Assembly (NCBI GenBank): GCA_018266965.1
Contig: JAFDZJ010000291.1
Span: 1 to 9,751 of the forward strand
Reading direction: 5' to 3'
From: Bacteroidota bacterium
GTDB taxonomy: Bacteria > Bacteroidota > Bacteroidia > Flavobacteriales > Weeksellaceae
Length of the DNA stretch: 9,751 bases
Each line of letters opens with the position of its first letter. Positions within the stretch are counted from its first letter, which is position 1. Below the pieces are notes generated by a model. The model ran no database searches and was not told the origin of the DNA. It saw only the letters and a list, made by a program, of their open reading frames with translations. Of the stretch, positions 1 to 6,317 are shown one piece after another. The translations under genes and the position numbers were made by a program.

Positions 1-15
1 CTCTGTTTGGGACTG

Positions 16-46
16 CAAAAGTAGTAAGTTTTTTTATCCTACCAAA
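16..46 (-). promoter_or_regulatory. Strong Bacteroidota-type promoter reading leftward out of the window
   Basis: Read on the minus strand, positions 23-16 give TACTTTTG, a perfect match to the Bacteroidota -7 consensus TAnnTTTG. Positions 46-43 give TTTG as the -33 element, with exactly 19 bases between them. The transcript would start about 10 bases from the left edge and run out of the window, so the gene it drives is not visible. This is the best-spaced promoter in the window. Confidence 0.7.
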
Positions 47-104
47 TGTTTTTGTGATATTTTTTTTGTTTTATGCTTAACTCGTTGGTTTTGCGGTGTT
101 TTTT

Positions 105-181
105 TTAGAAGTTAGAAATTAGAGATTAGAAACTAGAAATTAGAAACTAGAAATTAGAGATTAGAAACTAGAAACTAGATA
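105..181. repeat. Heptamer tandem repeat, 11 units of YTAGARA
   Basis: The stretch divides without gaps into 11 seven-base units: TTAGAAG, TTAGAAA, TTAGAGA, TTAGAAA, CTAGAAA, TTAGAAA, CTAGAAA, TTAGAGA, TTAGAAA, CTAGAAA, CTAGATA. Variation is confined almost entirely to the first base and the last two. Three degenerate units in the same style recur at 212-232. The units have no spacers and no coding potential; replication slippage is the likeliest origin. Confidence 0.9.
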
Positions 182-252
182 ACTTGTCTCGTCACAAGAC
201 GAGATTATAAATTAGAGATAAGAGGTTAGATAGCTTGCGTGGCATTAGACGA
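176..252. repeat. Degenerate direct repeat pair (176-202 and 227-252)
   Basis: Both copies begin with TAGATARCTTG (176-186 and 227-237) and end with AGACGA (197-202 and 247-252), with diverged sequence between. The first copy also contains a perfect 7-bp inverted repeat, TCTCGTC (187-193) and GACGAGA (198-204), around a 4-base loop; the second copy has lost this hairpin. No function is evident. Confidence 0.6.
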
Positions 253-291
253 ATGATTCATAAGGCGATGCACTAGGTTGGATTATATTTT

Positions 292-395
292 CCTAGGGCG
301 TTGCCAAAGGCTATGATATTTTCCTAGGGCGTTGCCCTAATTTTCCCTAGGGCGTTGCCCTAGGCTATGATATTTCCCTAGGGCGTTGCCCTAGG
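292..395. repeat. Four copies of a palindromic intergenic repeat
   Basis: The core CCTAGGGCGTTGCCCTAGG is an 8-bp perfect inverted repeat around GTT. It is perfect at 346-364 and 377-395, one base off at 323-340, and two bases off in the right arm at 292-310. Core starts are 31, 23 and 31 bases apart, because most copies are followed by a shared tail CTATGATAT. A further short hairpin, GCCAC-TTC-GTGGC, follows at 408-420. Such palindromic repeats resemble REP-like intergenic families I recall from Bacteroidota genomes; the family assignment is from memory. Confidence 0.8.
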
Positions 396-441
396 CTATG
401 TTATATTGCCACTTCGTGGCATTTTCGTAATTCTAATTATT

Positions 442-545
442 TATAATCTCATAACTTTATAACTTCATAACATCATAACACCATAACACCATAATTTCAT
501 AACCTCATAACCTCATAACTTCATAACCTCATAACTTAATAACCT
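442..545. repeat. Octamer tandem repeat, 13 units of YATAACYT
   Basis: The stretch divides without gaps into 13 eight-base units, from TATAATCT at 442 to AATAACCT at 538-545. Most read CATAACCT, CATAACTT or CATAACAC. The unit length (8) differs from that of the other array (7), so these are independent repeats. The register is strict, but the units are degenerate, there is no replication gene nearby, and nothing suggests iterons. Confidence 0.9.
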
Positions 546-570
546 AAACCTGTTGTTTTATCGAGAATTT

Positions 571-649
571 GCACCCCGACCTGAGTGGAGCTCTTTTTGT
601 GGAGTGAAACGGAACAAAAAAGCGGGAACGGAGGGCGGATAAGGTGCCC
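571..649. repeat. Structured intergenic element with nested inverted repeats
   Basis: GC-rich compared with its surroundings. The ends GCACC (571-575) and GGTGC (643-647) are complementary. Inside, TTTTTGT (594-600) pairs perfectly with ACAAAAA (614-620) around a 13-base loop, giving a nested hairpin. The arms carry purine-rich sequence such as GTGGAG and AGCGGGAACGGAG. It resembles a common flavobacterial intergenic repeat as I remember it, and shares its plan with the element at 8437-8522 read in the opposite direction. No promoter was found immediately upstream. Confidence 0.55.
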
Positions 650-711
650 AAATAAAAATCCGTGAAAGTGGTGAGTGGTAAGAAGTAAGAAAGAGAAAAA
701 GATAACATACG

Positions 712-1089
712 CTACATTCTCCTTGCCATTTCCATTTTATAAGCCATCAGTTGTGCTATATTATTAGCTTTGTAGATTGCTAAATTTGCTATTTCTCCCT
801 CAAAATTTTCATTCACAGTAGTTGTCCATAGTTTTATCCAAATATCAAAATGGTGTTTTTCCATCGCTACAATTTCGTTGATGGGGAAATGCACAGCCAT
901 TGGATTTCCCTTGTATGCTACTTCTCCAAATAAGAGTGTACTCCAAAAATCGTACATATTGGGCAAATGTTTTGCCCAATTTATTTTTGCAATATCATCA
1001 AAAAAAAATCCAATTTCTGATTTTACAACCTTGCTATAAAATGTATCCACTAAAAATCGTATATCTTCTTTGCTTTCTATTTCTTTCAT
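712..1089 (-). CDS. Group III truncated haemoglobin
   Basis: This 125-aa protein is a small single-domain globin, the usual length for the truncated family. The pattern FY-x-K-V near the N terminus, W-x-K-H-x7-FW, and Y-x-G-N-P-x3-H matches group III globins such as Campylobacter Ctb (alignment from memory). On that alignment Tyr18 is B10, His41 is distal E7, His67 is the proximal haem ligand F8, and Trp84 is G8. This polar haem pocket is that of an oxygen- or nitric-oxide-reactive globin; the role here (NO or peroxide handling, cytosolic) is inferred from the family. It lies 55 bases downstream of the SNF2 gene on the same strand. It may be cotranscribed, because only a weak -7-like TAATTTTA (1101-1094) precedes it. 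The ATG at 1089 gives the expected N terminus. No terminator was recognised downstream. Confidence 0.88.
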   Translation of the reverse strand: MKEIESKEDIRFLVDTFYSKVVKSEIGFFFDDIAKINWAKHLPNMYDFWSTLLFGEVAYKGNPMAVHFPINEIVAMEKHHFDIWIKLWTTTVNENFEGEIANLAIYKANNIAQLMAYKMEMARRM

Positions 1090-1144
1090 TTTGTAAAATT
1101 ATGAGTTTTTGCATTAAAAAAATTGCTTCTATGAAAATAAATTT

Positions 1145-3736
1145 CTAAAAATCAATTTTGAATCTCATGACTACTTCACCTGTTTCGTGGTCTATTTCTA
1201 TTTTGTTGTCTTTGGAGGTAAGCTCGTTTCCGGTACTCATCTTGAAAAGTCCAGACAGAAATTCCATTCCTTTGTTCATGACGGTTTCCATTTCTTCGAT
1301 TTTCTTTATTCTTTCTTTTGTAGCAATTTTTTCTGCTTTTTGTTCTTCTTTTTCTTCCTCTTCAAAAATAAGAACATTTTCTTCTACCTTATTTTCTATT
1401 GGATTTTCATCGTTATAGCTTTGGTCAAAACCTGCAATGGCATCTTGAAGTTGTTGTAAAAACTGGGCTCTTCCTTTTTCCGAGAAATCTACAAAATCTT
1501 CGGTGTTTTTTTCATTTAAAACATTGTCGAACAAGTCTTGTTTTACAGCAATTCCGGAGGCTATTTTCAGTTCTATGGAATCTTGAGTAATCAGGTTGAT
1601 GACTGTAAGATTGGTATTTTTCTGTCCTAATCTATCAATCCTTCCGATGCGTTGATTTTTCTTTGCAGGATTCCAAGGAAGTTCGAAATTGATGACCGTA
1701 TCTGCCATTTGTAGATTGAGACCCGCACCTCCGGCTTCTGTGGAAAGAAAAACTCTACATTTTGGATTTTCTTCAAACTCCTGGATAATAAATTTTCGTT
1801 TCGGCACCGGAACTTTCCCGTTGAGTTCGGTATAGCCAATACCATTTTCTACAAGGAATTTCCCGATAATTTGGTTCATGGTTGTCCATTCTGAGAAAAT
1901 GAGGATTTTACGGTCGTTGTTTTTCAAATCCAATTGATCGAACAAAATTTCTTCTAACATCTGTAATTTGGGTGAAAAATGGGTTTCTTTGTCAACCAAA
2001 AAAGTTGAATTACAGACCATTCTCATATTTTGCAAGAGCATTCCCAGCTTTTGCATATCAAAAGGTGTTTTTATTTTCTTTGTCAAAATCCTTCCGATAG
2101 CTTGTGCATAACTAGCATGATACTCTTGCTGTTGAGGGTGCATTTCTACAAAAATATTTTTCTGACTCACTTTGTTCAGCTGGTCTATAACCTCGGATTT
2201 TACCCTTCGCAGCAATATAGGTTTTAGTTTTTCTTTCAGTTCCTGCAAATTGTAATAGCCTGTAATTTTATCCGTATCATTTTTGGCAAAATAACAATGT
2301 TGATAAGAAAACTCCCAAAGTGGCGATAGCAAATGAGGATCTGTAAAACCTACGATAGAATATAAATCCACCAATTTGTTTTCAATTGGAGTTCCTGTAA
2401 TGACCAAACTGTGGTTTCTTTTCAACTTTTTTATGGCATTGGCAGTTATGGTTTCATAATTTTTTATTCTTTGGGCTTCATCTAAAATAATAAAATCAAA
2501 ATTACCTCTGTCTATCTCCAATCGGTCTCTGAGTACAGTTTCATAGTTGATGATGGTAAAATAAGTATCGTTCTGTAGATAGATATTTTCCCTTTGGAAA
2601 GCGTTTCCTTCGGCAATAACGGCTTTTTCTGAAGTGAATTTTTCAATTTCTTTTTTCCATTGGGATTTCAAAGATGCAGGACAGATGATAAGCGTTTTTT
2701 GGAAACCGAAAATTTCTTTTTTGAAAACCGCAGTACCGATAGCTTGTAAAGTTTTACCTAGTCCCATTTCATCGGCAATTATAGCACCTTTTCTAAATGT
2801 TGAAAATTCTATTCCTTCTTTTTGATAAGGATAAAGTTCGGCTTTGATGGAAGAAAAATCCAAAACGGTATTTTCTTTTTTGTAACGAAGAAGTTCTTGG
2901 TCATAAATATTTTCCATTTTGTCCAAAACCTCGGTGCGGATAATGATTTTCTTAAATTCAACTGCTTCTTTTATAAAATTTAAGAATGTTTTTTCTTTAC
3001 TTTTTGTTAAGAATTTTGATTTTCCAAAGTAAGCATTAATCAATTTTGCTTCTTCTTTGGGTAGAGCTTTCGGATAAAAATAGGTAATCCGATTATCATT
3101 GATAGGGTCGCAAAAAACATCAATAAAAGGAAATTCTTGTTTGGAAAATTTTTGTTTTTTTTGAGATTTTATATCATCAAAAATATAGAACAAATGTTTG
3201 CAAGTTCCTAATTTGTTGGTTTGAAAATCCTTGCAGGAGCAATAACCTATTTGGTTTTCCAAATCTCTGATGGTAATTTTGTAGCGTTCCGATTTTTCAT
3301 TGAACAAAAGATGTTCGCCATGTATATTTGTGGAATATCGGATATTGTATTTACTTTTTTTTGCCCTTTGTTTTCTTTCATTCAACACTCTCCTAACCAT
3401 TCCTTCTTTGGTATAGACTTTTCCTTCTTGGGGCAAATCTATGGGTGTTTCCAAAACTTGTTGGATTAGTAACAGCCCTGCAATTCTGTGTTTGCACCAG
3501 TTTTTGGATTTGCAACCGCAATCTCCTGCTAGTTTCTCATTCAAATCATAGGAGATTTTGAAGTCTTTTTTACCATCTGCAACTAATATTTCGAAAAAAT
3601 CCTCGCCTTGACTTAGCTTTTGTACCGCTCCGAACTCATAGATTGACACCGCTTTTTGGTAATCAGATTTAGTGTTTTCATCTTTTGATAGAAGGTCTAG
3701 AATTTCAGAAATATGCTGTTCCAAGGTTTTTTCCAT
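1145..3736 (-). CDS. SNF2-family DEAD-like ATPase with two SWIM zinc fingers
   Basis: This 863-aa protein has complete Snf2 ATPase motifs. The N-terminal part carries two SWIM-type zinc-binding sites: Cys73-Cys75-Cys81-His83 and Cys166-Cys168-Cys179-His181. The ATPase core follows: DEMGLGKT Walker A at 322-329, a DEAQ box at 419-422, TGTP at 447-450, then the second RecA-like domain from about 610, with STEAGGAGLNLQ and the arginine-finger motif QRIGRIDRLGQ at 695-705. The C terminus (about 785-825) is highly charged (EEEEKEEQK) and probably coiled coil. Proteins of this type are ATP-driven DNA translocases that displace or remodel DNA-bound proteins; the bacterial target is not known. It is cytosolic, with no signal peptide. 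It is divergent from the peptidase gene and the globin gene follows 55 bases downstream. The core is intact, so it is probably functional. Annotation pipelines often call such proteins simply DEAD/DEAH helicase. Confidence 0.93.
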   Translation of the reverse strand: MEKTLEQHISEILDLLSKDENTKSDYQKAVSIYEFGAVQKLSQGEDFFEILVADGKKDFKISYDLNEKLAGDCGCKSKNWCKHRIAGLLLIQQVLETPIDLPQEGKVYTKEGMVRRVLNERKQRAKKSKYNIRYSTNIHGEHLLFNEKSERYKITIRDLENQIGYCSCKDFQTNKLGTCKHLFYIFDDIKSQKKQKFSKQEFPFIDVFCDPINDNRITYFYPKALPKEEAKLINAYFGKSKFLTKSKEKTFLNFIKEAVEFKKIIIRTEVLDKMENIYDQELLRYKKENTVLDFSSIKAELYPYQKEGIEFSTFRKGAIIADEMGLGKTLQAIGTAVFKKEIFGFQKTLIICPASLKSQWKKEIEKFTSEKAVIAEGNAFQRENIYLQNDTYFTIINYETVLRDRLEIDRGNFDFIILDEAQRIKNYETITANAIKKLKRNHSLVITGTPIENKLVDLYSIVGFTDPHLLSPLWEFSYQHCYFAKNDTDKITGYYNLQELKEKLKPILLRRVKSEVIDQLNKVSQKNIFVEMHPQQQEYHASYAQAIGRILTKKIKTPFDMQKLGMLLQNMRMVCNSTFLVDKETHFSPKLQMLEEILFDQLDLKNNDRKILIFSEWTTMNQIIGKFLVENGIGYTELNGKVPVPKRKFIIQEFEENPKCRVFLSTEAGGAGLNLQMADTVINFELPWNPAKKNQRIGRIDRLGQKNTNLTVINLITQDSIELKIASGIAVKQDLFDNVLNEKNTEDFVDFSEKGRAQFLQQLQDAIAGFDQSYNDENPIENKVEENVLIFEEEEKEEQKAEKIATKERIKKIEEMETVMNKGMEFLSGLFKMSTGNELTSKDNKIEIDHETGEVVMRFKIDF

Positions 3737-3769
3737 GGTTATTTATTTTTTTAATGAATGAATTTTCCA

Positions 3770-3777
3770 CAAAGATA
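3770..3777 (-). promoter_or_regulatory. Probable -7 element for the SNF2 gene
   Basis: Read on the minus strand this is TATCTTTG, a perfect TAnnTTTG. It lies 33 bases upstream of the SNF2 start codon, implying a leader of about 25 bases. No TTG or TTTG is found at the right distance; TTCG (3801-3798) is the closest candidate, so the -33 part is weak. Confidence 0.55.
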
Positions 3778-3856
3778 TTATTTTAAAAATGTATTACCGA
3801 ACTTATACTATTGCAACCTCTCAATAATGAAAAAAAAATCGAACAAAAATCAATTT

Positions 3857-3864
3857 TATATTTG
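3857..3864 (+). promoter_or_regulatory. Possible -7 element for the peptidase gene
   Basis: TATATTTG fits TAnnTTTG and lies 82 bases upstream of the peptidase ATG, giving a leader of about 75 bases. No clear -33 TTG is present. A poorer alternative, TACTTTTA, lies at 3874-3881. The region is about 80% AT, so a chance match is possible. Confidence 0.4.
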
Positions 3865-3946
3865 AAATAATTATACTTTTATTGATTGAAATAAAAAAAT
3901 CAGAAAATTTAAACTCTAAACAAAAAACAACCATCAACAAAGTATT

Positions 3947-6163
3947 ATGAAACAGCATTTTATAAATATTTTTTCCGCTGCATTGATGTTTTCGGGTTCT
4001 ATAACCCTCATCACTGCACAAGAAAAACCAAAGTATGATTACAATGAGGCTTTCAAACCTTTTTATACCAAGAACGCCACAGAAACCCGTACAGCAAGTG
4101 GGAAACCTGGACATAATTATTGGCAAAACCGTGCAGATTACAATATTTCAGCATCTTTGAATGAGGAAAAAAACGAAATTACCGGTTCACAAGAAATTAT
4201 CTACACCAACAATAGTTTTGACACTATGAATTTTGTTTGGTTACAGATGGATCAAAATCTTTTTGCCAAAGACTCTCGTGGAAATGCTGTTGTGCCAATG
4301 TCTGGAAGTAGAAACGGAGCAAAAGGTCAGGATTTTGACGGTGGTTATTCTATAAAATCTATTTCTGTAGATGGAAAAAAAGTACAGTACCGAGTTTCTG
4401 ATACCCGAATGCAAATTGACTTACCTTCGGAACTGAAAGCCAAAGGTGGTGTCATCAAAATAAAAATAGATTACTCTTTTGTATCGCCTAATTATGGTTC
4501 GGATCGTATGGGAGTACAGGAAACTAAAAATGGAAAAATATATACAGTAGCACAATGGTATCCTAGAATGTGTGTCTATGACGATGTTTTGGGCTGGAAT
4601 ACCTTACCTTATCTTGGTGCCGGTGAGTTTTATTTGGAATATGGAAAATTCAATGTTTCACTTACAGTTCCATCAAATCATTTTGTAGTGGCATCAGGTG
4701 AATTATTAAATGAAAAAGAAGTTTATACCAAAGAACAGGTAAAAAAATGGAACGATGCCAGAACTTCGGACAAAACAATAATAATCCGTTCTGCTGACGA
4801 AGTGAATTCTGCTTCTAAAAATACTAACGGAACAAAAACTTGGAAATTTAGGATTGATAATTCCAGAGATTTCGCTTGGTCTTCATCACCAGCTTTTATT
4901 TTGGATGCTGCAAAAATTGATCTTCCGTCTGGTAAAAAATCTTTGGCTATATCTGCCTATCCAGTAGAAAGTAATGGTGGAAATGCTTGGGAAAGATCAA
5001 CGGAATACACCAAAGCAGCTATTGAACATTACTCCAAACAATGGTTTGAATATCCATATCCTGCTGCGGTAAATGTTGCCGGAAACGAAGGCGGAATGGA
5101 ATATCCGGGGATAGTTTTTTGCCACATGAACTCAAAAGGAGCCAGTCTTTGGGGAGTAACCGATCATGAGTTTGGGCACACTTGGTTTCCGATGATTGTA
5201 GGTTCCAACGAAAGACAAAATGCTTGGCAAGATGAAGGTTTTAATACATTTATTAATGATATTTCTACACAAGCATTCAACAAAGGCGAATATTATCACC
5301 CACAAAAAAGCCAACAAATGACATTTTTCTTTTATAATGACTCATTGGAACCGGTAATGTCTACTCCAGACAATTTGAAAGAAAAAAATCTCGGTTTTTT
5401 GGCGTATTACAAACCCGGAGCAGGACTAACAATGCTTAGAGAATATATTTTAGGTAAAGAAGTTTTCGATAAAGCTTTCAGGACTTATATAGACAGATGG
5501 GCTTTCAAACATCCAACACCTGACGATTTCTTTAGAACTATGGAAAATGTTTCAGGCGAAGAGCTGTCGTATTTCTGGAGAGGTTGGTTTCAAAATAAAT
5601 GGAAAATTGACCAAGCGATTAAAAATGTGAAATATGTAGATGGAGATTATAAAAAAGGTTCTGTTTATACCATTGAAAATATCGGTCAATTACCGATGCC
5701 TACTACCGTTGAAGTAACTTTCAAAGATGGGACAAAAACCATCAAAAAACTTCCTGTAGAAATTTGGAAAAGAAATACCGAATGGTCGTTCAGTATGCCT
5801 ACTACAAAAGAAATTACAACTGTGAAATTAAATCCTGATGGACTTATTGCCGATGCAGACACCTCCAACGACACATTCAACATGTCCGAAATTTCCAACA
5901 AAACAGCATCAATCGACAAACCAAACCTAAATGACTACACAGGTGTATATACAACTCCAGGATTACCGATGACCATTACCACATCGGTTACTGATGGACG
6001 ATTGATGTCCGAGGTTACAGGTCAGCCGAAATTTCCTTTGGAATACAAAGGTGCCGATAAATTTGAATTTGAAATGATGGGAATTGTTTTCCAGTTTTCA
6101 AAAGATAAAAAGAAATTGGACATTAGCTACAATGGAGAAACCCAAACTTTCACAAAAAAATAA
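3947..6163 (+). CDS. Secreted M1-like (gluzincin) zinc metallopeptidase
   Basis: This 738-aa protein starts with a signal peptide: a Lys/His start, a hydrophobic stretch at about 7-22, and probable cleavage after ITA at residue 24. It should be exported to the periplasm or cell surface. The catalytic region has the zinc site HEFGH (407-411) followed after 18 residues by Glu430 in the WQDEGFNTF segment. The M1-type exopeptidase motif appears as GGMEY at 382-386, and Tyr487 or Tyr488 is the likely transition-state tyrosine. All key residues are present, so an active aminopeptidase is expected; substrate range is unknown. Residues about 662-738 (NDYTGVYTTPGLP onward) look like the small beta-rich domain often found at the C terminus of beta-lactamase-like and peptidase proteins. 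There is no type IX sorting domain. It is monocistronic: divergent from the SNF2 gene and convergent with uvrB. The ATG at 3947 is supported by the signal peptide. Confidence 0.92.
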   Translation: MKQHFINIFSAALMFSGSITLITAQEKPKYDYNEAFKPFYTKNATETRTASGKPGHNYWQNRADYNISASLNEEKNEITGSQEIIYTNNSFDTMNFVWLQMDQNLFAKDSRGNAVVPMSGSRNGAKGQDFDGGYSIKSISVDGKKVQYRVSDTRMQIDLPSELKAKGGVIKIKIDYSFVSPNYGSDRMGVQETKNGKIYTVAQWYPRMCVYDDVLGWNTLPYLGAGEFYLEYGKFNVSLTVPSNHFVVASGELLNEKEVYTKEQVKKWNDARTSDKTIIIRSADEVNSASKNTNGTKTWKFRIDNSRDFAWSSSPAFILDAAKIDLPSGKKSLAISAYPVESNGGNAWERSTEYTKAAIEHYSKQWFEYPYPAAVNVAGNEGGMEYPGIVFCHMNSKGASLWGVTDHEFGHTWFPMIVGSNERQNAWQDEGFNTFINDISTQAFNKGEYYHPQKSQQMTFFFYNDSLEPVMSTPDNLKEKNLGFLAYYKPGAGLTMLREYILGKEVFDKAFRTYIDRWAFKHPTPDDFFRTMENVSGEELSYFWRGWFQNKWKIDQAIKNVKYVDGDYKKGSVYTIENIGQLPMPTTVEVTFKDGTKTIKKLPVEIWKRNTEWSFSMPTTKEITTVKLNPDGLIADADTSNDTFNMSEISNKTASIDKPNLNDYTGVYTTPGLPMTITTSVTDGRLMSEVTGQPKFPLEYKGADKFEFEMMGIVFQFSKDKKKLDISYNGETQTFTKK

Positions 6164-6213
6164 ATTTGAAATCCAAGTGAAAGGAAAATTTAAAAAAAAT
6201 TATTTGTTAAAAA

Positions 6214-6246
6214 TTTGTTTTGTATAAAATAAAAAGTATATCTTTG
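6214..6246 (+). promoter_or_regulatory. Promoter inside the convergent gap
   Basis: TATCTTTG (6239-6246) matches TAnnTTTG exactly, and TTTG (6214-6217) lies 21 bases upstream; a second TTTG at 6219-6222 gives 16. Transcription would start near 6252, pointing at the 3' end of uvrB, with no open reading frame ahead. An 11-bp inverted repeat (6228-6238 and 6261-6271) flanks the -7 element. Confidence 0.45.
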
Positions 6247-6251
6247 TCGCC

Positions 6252-6317
6252 TTTCATTTTTACTTTTTATTAGATTTATTTCAAACTGCATTGTCTATTG
6301 GCATTGCGGTTTTTTTT
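6252..6317 (+). ncRNA. Candidate small RNA, about 65 nt
   Basis: This is inference from two signals: a Bacteroidota promoter ending at 6246 and an intrinsic terminator ending at 6317, with no ATG-initiated frame between. The transcript would have a pyrimidine-rich, unstructured 5' part and a 3' terminator hairpin. It touches only the stop codon of uvrB on the opposite strand, so extensive antisense pairing is not expected unless the terminator is leaky. The alternative is that the promoter match is chance and the terminator simply serves the peptidase gene upstream. Confidence 0.3.
6283..6317 (+). terminator. Rho-independent terminator after the peptidase gene
   Basis: The stem AAACTGCA (6283-6290) pairs with TGCGGTTT (6305-6312) with one G-U pair across a 14-base loop, and the arm runs into eight consecutive T (6310-6317). 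It lies 120 bases past the peptidase stop codon. Its T-tract overlaps the uvrB stop codon (6316-6318). On the minus strand the hairpin is not followed by T, so it does not obviously serve uvrB. Confidence 0.6.

Larger units (their letters stand above)
1..711. other. Gene-free, repeat-rich intergenic region
   Basis: No convincing coding region lies here on either strand. The stretch is a patchwork: a leftward promoter at the edge, a heptamer tandem array (105-181), a small hairpin (187-204), a degenerate 27-bp direct repeat (176-202 and 227-252), four copies of a palindromic unit (292-395), a short GCCAC/GTGGC hairpin (408-420), an octamer tandem array (442-545), a structured element (571-649), and a low-complexity purine-rich run (about 664-700) before the globin stop codon. 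The repeats are individually listed. Confidence 0.8.

Noticed and set aside
105..545. CRISPR-like array in the left gap
   Set aside because: Units of 7 and 8 bases have no spacers, and the 31-base palindromic copies vary in interval and are separated by repeated rather than unique sequence. No cas gene is present.
442..545. Iterons of a replication origin
   Set aside because: Directly repeated octamers superficially fit, but the units are degenerate, no initiator gene or DnaA-box cluster is nearby, and the surroundings are chromosomal housekeeping genes.
900..1148. 82-aa plus-strand frame
   Set aside because: It is antisense to the globin gene, which has clear family residues; no signals support the opposite strand.
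3821..4126. 101-aa minus-strand frame over the peptidase start
   Set aside because: It overlaps the signal peptide of the convincing M1-like gene antisense, contains no recognisable domain, and is read through AT-rich spacer.
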